Origin: Paracoccaceae bacterium
Lineage (GTDB): Bacteria; Pseudomonadota; Alphaproteobacteria; Rhodobacterales; Rhodobacteraceae
Direction: 5' to 3'
Length of the DNA stretch: 6,030 nt
Assembly: GCA_007134805.1 (NCBI GenBank)
Contig: SLKB01000241.1
Span: 1-6,030, forward strand
Shown: one piece after another, positions 1-6,030 of the stretch
Numbering within the stretch: position 1 is the first letter of the stretch
Layout of the letters: each line of letters begins with the position of its first letter
Made by a program: the position numbers and the translations under genes
Notes under the pieces: model-generated
The model's database searches: none
What the model was told of the DNA's origin: nothing
The model's input: the letters and a program-made list of their open reading frames with translations, nothing else

Positions 1-19
1 CCCCTGCGTTCCGCAGGGG
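1..19 (-). terminator. Probable intrinsic terminator after the efflux operon
   Basis: CCCCTGCG (1-8) and CGCAGGGG (12-19) form a perfect 8-bp, nearly all-GC stem with a 3-base loop. It begins 20 bases after the permease stop codon (40-42), where the end of the operon is expected. On the minus strand the U-tract would lie to the left of position 1, outside the window, so this cannot be confirmed as a rho-independent terminator. The hairpin is symmetric and could also serve a convergent gene to the left. Confidence 0.65.
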
Positions 20-39
20 CAGGGCGCGCTTCTGCGATC

Positions 40-3000
40 CTAGCCTGCGCTGCGGGCGCTGGCCTTGTGCAGTTCCCGCTCCAGGAATTCCTGCTCGCGC
101 TTGCGGGGGTTGCTGAAGCCTGCCAGCAGCAGATACGCAACCGGCGTGAGATAGAGCGTGGCCAGCGTCGCGAGCCCGAGCCCGCCGACCACCACCCAGC
201 CCAGCGCCTCACGCGCCTCGGCGCCCGCGCCGGAGGACAGGATCAGCGGCACGCCCCCCAGCACCGTCGAGGTCATGGTCATCATCACGGGCCGCAGCCG
301 GATCGTCGCCGCGCGCTCGATCGCCTCGCGCACCTCGGCCCCGGCATCGCGCAGCTGGTTGGCGAATTCCACGATCAGGATGCCGTTCTTGGCCATAATC
401 CCCACCAGCAGCACCAATCCGATCTGCGAATAGACGTTCAGACTGACCCCGGTCAGCAGAAGTGCAATCGCTGCACAGGCGAGCCCCAGCGGCACGGTCG
501 CCATCACCACGATCGCCGAGATGAAGCTCTCGAACTGGGCCGAGAGCACCAGGAACACGACCAGAATTGCGAAGCCGAACACGATCAGGATCCCGGCCGA
601 GGTCTCGTCCAGCGTGGCGGCTTCGGCCAGCGGCAGGATGCGCTGATCCGCGCTCAGGCTCTCGGCGGCGAGGCTGCGCGCCTCGGCCAGCGCGCTGCCC
701 AGTGGAAATTCGGGGCTGAGGCTCGCAGTGATCTCGACTGCGCGCTGCTGACTTTCGCGCGTGAGTTCGGGGGCCGTCGCGCGTTCCTGCAGCGTGATGA
801 AGGATGAGATCGGCACGATCTGCCCGGAGCCGTTGCGCACGAAGCTCTGCTCCAGATCGCCGGGGTCGCGCACTGGTGTGCGGGTCGACAGGATCTGGAT
901 GTCGAAGCTGCGATCGTCGATGAACACATTGCCGACTGTCCGCCCGTCCAGCAGCGCCTGCAGCGCCTCGCCCAGACCGTCGATATCGACCCCGATATCC
1001 GAGGCACGCTCGCGGTCGACCTCGATCGAGAGTTGCGGCTGCGTGGTCTCGAATTCGAGCCGCACCTGACCGAAGCGCGAATCCTCGTTCATCCGGTCCA
1101 CGAGCGCCTGCGCGTTCTCGGCCAGATCGTCGTAATTGCTGCCGAGGATCGCAAAGCTCAGCCCACGCCCGGCGCCGCGAATGCGCAATGAGTTGGGCTG
1201 GATCGCGAAGGCGCGCACCCCGATGATGTCGCGCAGACCCGCATTGATATCGCCCACGATCTCCTGCTGGCTGCGATCGCGATCGCCCCAATCGGCGAGC
1301 GTCATCACCATGAAGGCGCGGTTGTCCTGCCCGCCAATGCCCACGATCGAGAAAAGGTTGGTGACCTCGCCGCTTTCGCGCAGGGGCGCAATGACGGCCT
1401 CGATCTCGCGCACCTTGGAATTGGTGTAATCGAGCGAAACGCCTTGCGGGGCGGTGACACTCAGAAGCGCCACACCGCGATCCTCGGGCGGGGTAAGCTC
1501 CTGCCGGATCGACTGCGCGGCGAGAAGGGCCGTCGCCGCGAAAAGCACTGCTGCAAGGATGACCGCGCTCGGCATGGCCAGTGCGCCGTGCAGGGTCCGG
1601 GCGTAAAGTGCTGCGAACCATGTCCCCATCCGGGCGACCGGGCCGGGGCTTGGCGGGTTGGGGTCTTCGGGGCGCAAGAGCTTGCTTGCAAGCACCGGGC
1701 AGAGCGTCAGTGCCACAAGCGAGGACAACAGCACGGCCATCGCAAGCGTGAAGCCGAATTCGCGAAAGAGCCCGCCCGCCTGTCCGGGCAGGAACGACAG
1801 CGGAATGAACACGGCCGCCAATGTCGCCGTAGTGGTGACGACCGCAAAGAAGACCTGCCGCGTGCCCAGCACCGCGGCGGCCCGCGCGCCCAGCCCCTGC
1901 GACCGCCGCCGCACGATATTTTCCAGCACCACGATCGCGTCATCGACGACCATCCCCGTCGCCAGCACCAGCGCCAGCAGCGTCAGGATATTGACCGAGA
2001 AGCCCACGATATAGATCGCCGCAATCGTGCCGATCAGGGCCACGGGCAGCGTCACGGCCGGGATCAGTGTCGCGCGCGCGTCGCGCAGGAACAGGAAGAT
2101 GATCGCGATCACGATCATGAGCGCGAGCGACAGCGTCTTGAGCACCTCGACAATCGCGCCACCCACGAAGGTCGCCTCGTCCGAGGTGATGAAGATGCGC
2201 ACGTCATCGGGCAGGATGCCCTGCAACTCCTCGACGATCGCGGAGACATTGCGCGAGATGTCGAGCGTGTTGCTCTGCGCCTGCCGGATGATCCCGAGCC
2301 CGATTCCGGTCTCGTCATTGGCCCGCAGCACAGTCTCGCCCGGAGCCGGGCCAAGCGACACGCGCGCAACCTCGCCCAGTCGCACGCCCTCGCGCAGGAT
2401 CAGCGCCTCGAATGCTTCGGGCGTCTGCACATTGGCGGTGGTGCGCACCTGAATGCTCTGCCGCTCGCCCGCGAGCGCGCCGGCGGGCACATCAAAGGAC
2501 ACATTGCGCAGCGTGTTGCGCAGATCCGCAAGGTTGAGCCCGCGCGCGGCGAGTTCCATCATGTCGATATCGACGCGGAAGATCGCCTCGCGATTGCCGA
2601 AAATCTGCAGGTCGGCCACGCCCGGGGCCGAGATCAGCCGATCCTCGACCTGATCCTCTACAAGCCGCGTCAGATCCTGCACCGAGCGCGTGGGCGAGGT
2701 GACGCTGATGCGCATCACGGCGTCCGCATCCGAGTCGGCCTTGACGATGCGCGGCTCATCGGCGTCATCGGGCAGCGAATTGGCGATCCGGCCGATTGCA
2801 TCGCGAATATCAGTCGCGGCCACGTCGATATCGGTCGAATCGTTGAACTCGGCCACTACCCGCGAGCGCCCGAAGCGTGAACTGGAGGAGATGCTCTGCA
2901 CCCCCGAGACGCGGCCGACCGCGCCCTCGATGCGGCCTGTCACCTCGCGGTCGATGGTCTCGGGGCCTGCACCGTTGAAATTGGTGGTGACAGTGATCAC

Positions 3001-3216
3001 CGGACGGTCGACATTGGGCAATTCGCGCACTTCGACAGCAAAGAGGCCCGCGAGCCCCGCAATGACGATCAATGCGCTCAGCACGAAGGCCAGGATGGGG
3101 CGACGCACGAAAAGCGCTGTCCCGGATTTTCCGGCCTCATTGACGTCGAACTGATCTGCGTCGGGGCTGCTGCCCTGCGCGTCATGCGCGGTCTTGGGAG
3201 GATTGGGCTCGCTCAT
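40..3216 (-). CDS. RND efflux transporter permease, HAE1/AcrB-like
   Basis: This is the proton-driven inner-membrane pump of a tripartite efflux system, expected to work as a trimer. The 1058 residues show the full duplicated RND layout: TM1 at about 37-62, periplasmic loop one at 63-350, TM2-TM6 at about 353-513, a cytoplasmic linker helix at about 525-545, TM7 at about 548-568, periplasmic loop two at 570-870, and TM8-TM12 at about 873-1033. The TM4 motif GMVVDDAIVVLEN places the proton-relay pair at D425-D426; the TM10 motif GIMAKNGILIVEFA supplies K943; RLRPVMMT at 973-980 supplies T980, matching AcrB D407, D408, K940 and T978. The charged relay points to an RND pump of the hydrophobe/amphiphile type rather than the heavy-metal type. 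A polar 34-residue extension precedes TM1, and the switch loop of loop two looks shorter than in AcrB. The ATG at 3216 follows GGAG at 10 bases. The gene is intact, with no frameshift. Without a closer relative, no gene name or substrate is given. Confidence 0.96.
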   Translation of the reverse strand: MSEPNPPKTAHDAQGSSPDADQFDVNEAGKSGTALFVRRPILAFVLSALIVIAGLAGLFAVEVRELPNVDRPVITVTTNFNGAGPETIDREVTGRIEGAVGRVSGVQSISSSSRFGRSRVVAEFNDSTDIDVAATDIRDAIGRIANSLPDDADEPRIVKADSDADAVMRISVTSPTRSVQDLTRLVEDQVEDRLISAPGVADLQIFGNREAIFRVDIDMMELAARGLNLADLRNTLRNVSFDVPAGALAGERQSIQVRTTANVQTPEAFEALILREGVRLGEVARVSLGPAPGETVLRANDETGIGLGIIRQAQSNTLDISRNVSAIVEELQGILPDDVRIFITSDEATFVGGAIVEVLKTLSLALMIVIAIIFLFLRDARATLIPAVTLPVALIGTIAAIYIVGFSVNILTLLALVLATGMVVDDAIVVLENIVRRRSQGLGARAAAVLGTRQVFFAVVTTTATLAAVFIPLSFLPGQAGGLFREFGFTLAMAVLLSSLVALTLCPVLASKLLRPEDPNPPSPGPVARMGTWFAALYARTLHGALAMPSAVILAAVLFAATALLAAQSIRQELTPPEDRGVALLSVTAPQGVSLDYTNSKVREIEAVIAPLRESGEVTNLFSIVGIGGQDNRAFMVMTLADWGDRDRSQQEIVGDINAGLRDIIGVRAFAIQPNSLRIRGAGRGLSFAILGSNYDDLAENAQALVDRMNEDSRFGQVRLEFETTQPQLSIEVDRERASDIGVDIDGLGEALQALLDGRTVGNVFIDDRSFDIQILSTRTPVRDPGDLEQSFVRNGSGQIVPISSFITLQERATAPELTRESQQRAVEITASLSPEFPLGSALAEARSLAAESLSADQRILPLAEAATLDETSAGILIVFGFAILVVFLVLSAQFESFISAIVVMATVPLGLACAAIALLLTGVSLNVYSQIGLVLLVGIMAKNGILIVEFANQLRDAGAEVREAIERAATIRLRPVMMTMTSTVLGGVPLILSSGAGAEAREALGWVVVGGLGLATLATLYLTPVAYLLLAGFSNPRKREQEFLERELHKASARSAG

Positions 3217-3226
3217 CAGAACTTCA

Positions 3227-3230
3227 CTCC
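3227..3230 (-). promoter_or_regulatory. Ribosome binding site of the permease gene
   Basis: GGAG on the minus strand lies within the 15-base gap between the adaptor stop (3232-3234) and the permease ATG at 3216, with 10 bases of spacing. It supports the chosen start, which includes a 34-residue polar extension not usual in this family, and supports translation of both genes from one transcript. Confidence 0.65.
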
Positions 3231-3231
3231 G

Positions 3232-4464
3232 TCAGATATCGGGGGCGGTTTCTTCGCCCGGCGCGGTGATGCCCGCCGCGCGCTGGGCCAGATCACTCGG
3301 ATCACCCGCCTCGATTGGATCGCGCAACTCGGTGACGTCGACCTCGGCGTCGGGGCGCAGATTTTGCACGCCCTCGATCACGACGCGCGCGCCCGCCTCG
3401 AGATCCGCGCGCACCAGCACGGCCGTGTCGCGGCGCTGCACGATCTCGATGGCCACCCTCCGGGCCCGATTCTCGTCATCCACGGCCCAGACGAACGAAC
3501 CGCGCCGATCCCATTGCACCGCCAACGGGTCGATAGCCGGGTAGTCCTCACCAGGGAGCAGCACTGTCACCCGAAACGCCATGCCAGGGCGCAGCCGGTC
3601 ATCGCTGTTGTCGATCTCACCCTGGATCCGCAGCGCGCGCGTGTCCTGGCTCACCCGTGCGTCAACGGCCCGGATCGCGCCCTCGAACACGTCGCCGGGG
3701 CGCGACAGGGGGCTGATATTGAACGCATCGCCCGCACTGACCAGCCCGACCAGCCGCTCTGGTATGTGGAAATCCATCCGCAGGCGCGAGCGGTCGTCGA
3801 GCCGCGCAATCTCGGTCGTGGAACTGACCTGATTGCCCGGCTCCAACGAGATCAATCCGACCCAGCCCGAAAACGGCGCCATGATCTGGCGGCGCGAAAG
3901 CTCGAATTCCGCATCGCGCAAGTCAAGCTCGGCCTGGCGCAAGGCAAGATCGGCGTCGTCGATCTGCACTTCCGTGGCCGATCCGCTCGCGCGCAGCCGG
4001 GCCACCCGGTCGGCGCGCGATTGCGCGTCGCGCAGGCCCAGTTCGGCACGATCGACCGCCAGGCGCTGCGACACCGCATCCAGCTCGGCAATCACAGTGC
4101 CTTCCTCGACATGATCGCCCGAGGCCACATGCACTGCAGCCAGGCGCCCGGCGACTTCCGGGGTCAGCGTGACGCTGCGCAGCGCCTCGGCCGTGCCGAT
4201 CGCGCCGATACGGTCGCCAAATTCGACAAGCCCGACTTCCTGCGCGACCACCCGGGTAGCGCCGCCGCCGCCCCCAAAGGGCGGGCCGCCCCCACCCCCG
4301 CGCGTCTCAGGCGCCTCTGCGACCGGGATGCCGACGGCTTTCATCGGGCCGAGCAGGCCCACCCTGTCCAGAACGGGTTGCGACGACGGCAGGAAGATCG
4401 CCCAGCCGAGCACAACGCCCACCACCAGGACAGTCCAGGTCGCTGCCGTCTTGAGCCATTTCAT
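3232..4464 (-). CDS. RND efflux pump periplasmic adaptor (membrane fusion protein)
   Basis: This is the adaptor that links the inner-membrane RND permease to an outer-membrane channel. The 410-residue protein has a hydrophobic segment at about 8-24 with Lys residues before it and no lipobox; the protein contains no Cys, so it is anchored by an uncleaved helix or cleaved signal rather than by lipid. A glycine-rich linker follows at 56-68. The barrel-sandwich (lipoyl-like) domain is split between about 98-130 (TPEVAGRLAAVHVASGDHV) and 194-222 (IMAPFSGWVG, LEPGNQV). The inserted helical hairpin runs about 131-193, with R153, L157 and T164 matching the spacing of the R-x3-L-x6-S/T channel-docking motif of AcrA-type adaptors. 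The beta-barrel is about 223-303 (LRPGMAFRV) and the membrane-proximal domain about 304-375, followed by a polar tail. The ATG at 4464 is preceded by GAGGA at 6 bases. The permease gene starts 15 bases after its stop, so the two are translated from one message. Substrates cannot be read from the sequence. Confidence 0.95.
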   Translation of the reverse strand: MKWLKTAATWTVLVVGVVLGWAIFLPSSQPVLDRVGLLGPMKAVGIPVAEAPETRGGGGGPPFGGGGGATRVVAQEVGLVEFGDRIGAIGTAEALRSVTLTPEVAGRLAAVHVASGDHVEEGTVIAELDAVSQRLAVDRAELGLRDAQSRADRVARLRASGSATEVQIDDADLALRQAELDLRDAEFELSRRQIMAPFSGWVGLISLEPGNQVSSTTEIARLDDRSRLRMDFHIPERLVGLVSAGDAFNISPLSRPGDVFEGAIRAVDARVSQDTRALRIQGEIDNSDDRLRPGMAFRVTVLLPGEDYPAIDPLAVQWDRRGSFVWAVDDENRARRVAIEIVQRRDTAVLVRADLEAGARVVIEGVQNLRPDAEVDVTELRDPIEAGDPSDLAQRAAGITAPGEETAPDI

Positions 4465-4514
4465 GTCACATCCTCGCGCTACCGTTGTCCGGAATGGACC
4501 TGAACTATGTCACA
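4463..4514 (-). repeat. Direct repeat TGTGACAT, two copies
   Basis: The minus strand carries TGTGACAT at 4507-4514 and again at 4463-4470, the second copy running into the adaptor start codon. Start-to-start spacing is 44 bases, about four helical turns. The placement suits a pair of regulator sites, but two 8-base matches in a gap this size could also be chance. Confidence 0.35.
4471..4475 (-). promoter_or_regulatory. Ribosome binding site of the adaptor gene
   Basis: The minus strand reads GAGGA, 6 bases before the ATG at 4464. That start also puts a positively charged tip and a hydrophobic segment at the N-terminus, as expected for an exported adaptor. Confidence 0.75.
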
Positions 4515-4537
4515 AGCCGCCCATTGGAAGGGTGAAG

Positions 4538-4617
4538 GCGGTTTTTGGCCGCCCTGCCGCGCGCTTGCGGTGCATTCGGCTGCGTCTTGCACAGCTCTTG
4601 CGCGCATCGCGGTTTTT
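4538..4617 (-). repeat. Direct repeat AAAAACCGC, two copies
   Basis: The minus strand carries AAAAACCGC at 4609-4617 and at 4538-4546, 71 bases apart. These are the only A5 runs in an otherwise GC-rich gap. They may mark a regulatory segment or be remnants of similar hairpin sequences. No function is assigned. Confidence 0.35.
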
Positions 4618-4633
4618 CCGGTCGGACCCGGGC

Positions 4634-5968
4634 TCAGGTCAGATCGCGCGCCGGCACCCGCTGCAAAAGCGGCATCAGCGCCGACATCTCTGGTCCATGG
4701 GCCTGACCCGTGAGCGCCTTGCGCAGCGGCATGAACAGCCCCTTGCCCTTGCGCCCGGTCGCCGCCTTGACCGCCGCGGTCCAGTCTGCCCAGGCCTCGG
4801 GGCCGTAAGGGGGCGGGGGCAGCAGCCTGAGCGCCTCGGCCACGAAGGCATCATCCTCGGGGGCGATCTCGGGCGCGGCACCCTCACGGCAAAGTGTCCA
4901 CCACGCCTCCAGATCCTCAAGCCGGGTGATGTTCTCGCGCATGATCTCCCAGAAGCGGGGCGCCAGATCATCGGGCACCCCGACGCGGCGGATCTCACCG
5001 GCCACGGCTGCATAGGGGCGCGATTGCAGATCCGCACGCGTGAGCGGCCAGAGATCCGCCGCATCGAATTTCGTGGGCGCCGCGCCGAAATTCTCCAGCT
5101 CGAACCCTGCGGCGATCTCGTCGAGGCTCCGGCACAATTCGACCGGCTGGCTGGAGCCCAGCCGCGCCATCAGCGACAGAAGTGCGGCCGGCGTCACGCC
5201 CTGCGCGCGCAGATCGCGCAGCGACAATGTCCCCAGCCGCTTCGACAGCGCCTCGCCCTGCGCGCCGGTCAGAAGCGAGTGATGCGCGAAATGCGGGACC
5301 GTGCCGCCGAGCGCGTCGATGATCTGGATCTGGGTGGCGGTGTTGGTCACGTGGTCCGACCCGCGCACAATATGGGTGATGCCCATGTCGATATCATCCA
5401 CCACCGAGGCGAGCGTGTAGAGCACCTGCCCATCCGCGCGGATCAGCACCGGGTCCGAGACGCTCGCCGCATCGATCGAGATCGGCCCGAGGATCCCATC
5501 CTGCCACACGATCCGCGCCCGCTCGAGCAGGAAGCGCCAATAGCCCGCCCGCTCGGCACGCAGCTTGTCGCGCGCCGCCGCATCAAGGCCCAGTGCCGCG
5601 CGGTCATATACGGGCGGGCGGCCCATGTTGAGCTGCTTCTTGCGTTTCAGATCCAGCTCGGCGGGTGTCTCGAAGCATTCATAGAACCGCTCGATCCCGC
5701 GCAACTGGTCGGCCGCCTCGGCATAGCGATCGAGCCGCCGCGATTGCTGCTCGATCCGGTCCCAGTGCAGGCCCAGCCAGTCGAGATCCTCCTGGATCGC
5801 GTCGATATACGCCTGCTTCGAGCGTTCGGCATCCGTATCGTCGAGCCGCAGCACGAACTGGCCGCCCGCCTTCCGCGCGATCAGGTAGTTGAACAGCGCC
5901 GTGCGCAGATTGCCGATATGCAGATAGCCGGTCGGCGAGGGCGCGAAACGCGTGACGATTGCGGGCAT
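4634..5968 (-). CDS. gltX: Glutamate-tRNA ligase (glutamyl-tRNA synthetase), class I
   Basis: This cytoplasmic enzyme charges tRNA(Glu) with glutamate using ATP. The 444-residue protein has the class I Rossmann catalytic fold at the N-terminus: FAPSPTGYLHIGN at residues 8-20 holds the HIGH-type signature (H17-I-G-N20), followed by the glutamate-pocket stretch RLDDTD at 41-46. VRGSDHVTNT lies at 201-210, and the KMSKS-type loop is the variant EALSKRLG at 239-246. The C-terminal half (about 300-444) is the helical anticodon-binding region and ends in a conserved-looking GRKGKGLFMPLRKALTG block at 405-421. The four-Cys zinc site of E. coli GluRS is absent; that region has a single Cys (C98). I chose the ATG at 5968 because AGGAG lies 8 bases upstream and the HIGH block then sits at the usual distance from the N-terminus; an in-frame ATG at 6022 would add 18 residues without family support. 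Length fits the short alphaproteobacterial GluRS form. Many alphaproteobacteria carry two GluRS paralogs, and which one this is remains open. Confidence 0.96.
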   Translation of the reverse strand: MPAIVTRFAPSPTGYLHIGNLRTALFNYLIARKAGGQFVLRLDDTDAERSKQAYIDAIQEDLDWLGLHWDRIEQQSRRLDRYAEAADQLRGIERFYECFETPAELDLKRKKQLNMGRPPVYDRAALGLDAAARDKLRAERAGYWRFLLERARIVWQDGILGPISIDAASVSDPVLIRADGQVLYTLASVVDDIDMGITHIVRGSDHVTNTATQIQIIDALGGTVPHFAHHSLLTGAQGEALSKRLGTLSLRDLRAQGVTPAALLSLMARLGSSQPVELCRSLDEIAAGFELENFGAAPTKFDAADLWPLTRADLQSRPYAAVAGEIRRVGVPDDLAPRFWEIMRENITRLEDLEAWWTLCREGAAPEIAPEDDAFVAEALRLLPPPPYGPEAWADWTAAVKAATGRKGKGLFMPLRKALTGQAHGPEMSALMPLLQRVPARDLT

Positions 5969-5976
5969 GGCGGCAT

Positions 5977-5981
5977 CTCCT
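5977..5981 (-). promoter_or_regulatory. Ribosome binding site of gltX
   Basis: The minus strand reads AGGAG here, 8 bases before the ATG at 5968. It decides this start over the in-frame ATG at 6022, which would place an extra 18 residues before the first conserved block. Confidence 0.8.
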
Positions 5982-6008
5982 GGCTGCGCTTTTCCTTTTC
6001 CACATGCA

Positions 6009-6024
6009 GCAAGGCCTTGCAAGG
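6009..6024. repeat. Overlapping palindromes upstream of gltX
   Basis: GCAAGGCCTTGC (6009-6020) is a perfect 12-bp palindrome and CCTTGCAAGG (6015-6024) is a perfect 10-bp palindrome sharing six bases with it. They lie 40 to 56 bases before the gltX ATG, in the region where a promoter or operator would be expected. The window ends six bases further on, so the full extent of the element is unknown. Confidence 0.5.
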
Positions 6025-6030
6025 GCAGGG

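Larger units (their letters stand above)
4465..4633 (-). other. Intergenic leader between gltX and the efflux operon
   Basis: This 169-base gap is long enough to hold a promoter for the pump operon. I see no strong stem followed by a U-run that would end gltX transcription on the minus strand. The best inverted repeat is GGCGG/CCGCC at 4537-4541 and 4549-4553, with a 7-base loop holding the A-run and no U-tract after it. No box pair close to a sigma-70 consensus stands out; CATAGT on the minus strand, inside one of the repeats, is only a weak -10-like candidate without a matching -35. The region contains two short direct repeats listed separately. No small coding gene in it is convincing. Confidence 0.5.

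Noticed and set aside
17..24. GGGCAGGG, matching the E. coli FtsK-orienting KOPS consensus, with a second copy at 6023-6030 in the same orientation
   Set aside because: Two copies of this G-rich 8-mer are about what chance gives in 6 kb of such GC-rich DNA, so no polarity signal can be claimed.
1273..1286. GCGATCGCGATCGC, a 14-bp palindrome like the cyanobacterial HIP1 element
   Set aside because: It lies inside the permease gene and is explained by the codons for Asp-Arg-Asp-Arg; GATC-rich strings are common across this window because of codon choice.
209..1621. Open frame of 470 codons on the minus strand inside the permease gene
   Set aside because: It is an alternate-frame shadow of the permease 3' half, with Arg/Ala/Gly-rich low-complexity translation and no domain signal.
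1444..2880. Open frame of 478 codons on the plus strand
   Set aside because: It is antisense to the permease gene. Its translation is full of Arg, His, Gln and Asp with no domain or hydrophobic core, as expected for the reverse frame of a GC-rich gene, while the minus-strand frame is a clear RND permease.
3184..4503. Open frame of 439 codons on the plus strand
   Set aside because: It mirrors the adaptor gene on the opposite strand and has a low-complexity Arg/His-rich composition with no recognisable motif.
4601..4617. CGCG-CAT-CGCG hairpin followed by GTTTTT on the plus strand, resembling a terminator
   Set aside because: The stem is only 4 bp and the T-run is on the plus strand, where no gene is read; it does not serve gltX, which is on the minus strand.
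4507..4713. 68-codon plus-strand frame spanning the gltX-pump gap
   Set aside because: It overlaps the gltX 3' end, has no clear ribosome binding site and its translation looks like random GC-rich sequence.

Overview
The window is GC-rich, and all of its real coding sequence lies on the minus strand, so transcription runs from the right edge to the left. It looks like chromosomal core DNA from an alphaproteobacterium. A member of the Rhodobacterales is my best guess, because the glutamyl-tRNA synthetase resembles, from memory, the short form found in that group (no database search was possible). I see no insertion sequence, phage gene, CRISPR array, tRNA, rRNA or other sign of a mobile element.

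Layout in the direction of transcription: (1) 5969-6030 is the leader of the first gene, with two overlapping perfect palindromes near the edge and a good Shine-Dalgarno sequence. (2) 4634-5968 is a complete glutamate-tRNA ligase gene (gltX type, 444 aa). (3) 4465-4633 is a 169-base gap with no convincing intrinsic terminator but with two short direct repeats (TGTGACAT and AAAAACCGC on the minus strand). (4) 3232-4464 is a periplasmic adaptor (membrane fusion protein) of an RND efflux pump. (5) 40-3216 is the inner-membrane RND permease, starting 15 bases after the adaptor stop. (6) 1-19 is a perfect 8-bp hairpin about 20 bases after the permease stop, probably the operon terminator.

The adaptor and permease form a classic two-gene operon for a proton-driven tripartite efflux pump. 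The permease keeps the Asp-Asp pair and the Lys of the proton relay, and the adaptor has the membrane anchor, the split barrel-sandwich domain and the helical hairpin. No outer-membrane channel gene and no regulator are in the operon, so the pump presumably uses a TolC-like channel encoded elsewhere. The gltX gene is a housekeeping neighbour; whether it is co-transcribed with the pump cannot be settled from the sequence.

I found no undescribed system here. The findings are modest: repeated or palindromic motifs in the two leaders, a symmetric Gly5-Pro-Pro-Phe-Gly5 linker in the adaptor, a 34-residue extra N-terminus on the permease, a shortened switch loop, and a variant KMSKS motif in the synthetase. 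Many long open frames on the plus strand are antisense shadows of these GC-rich genes.
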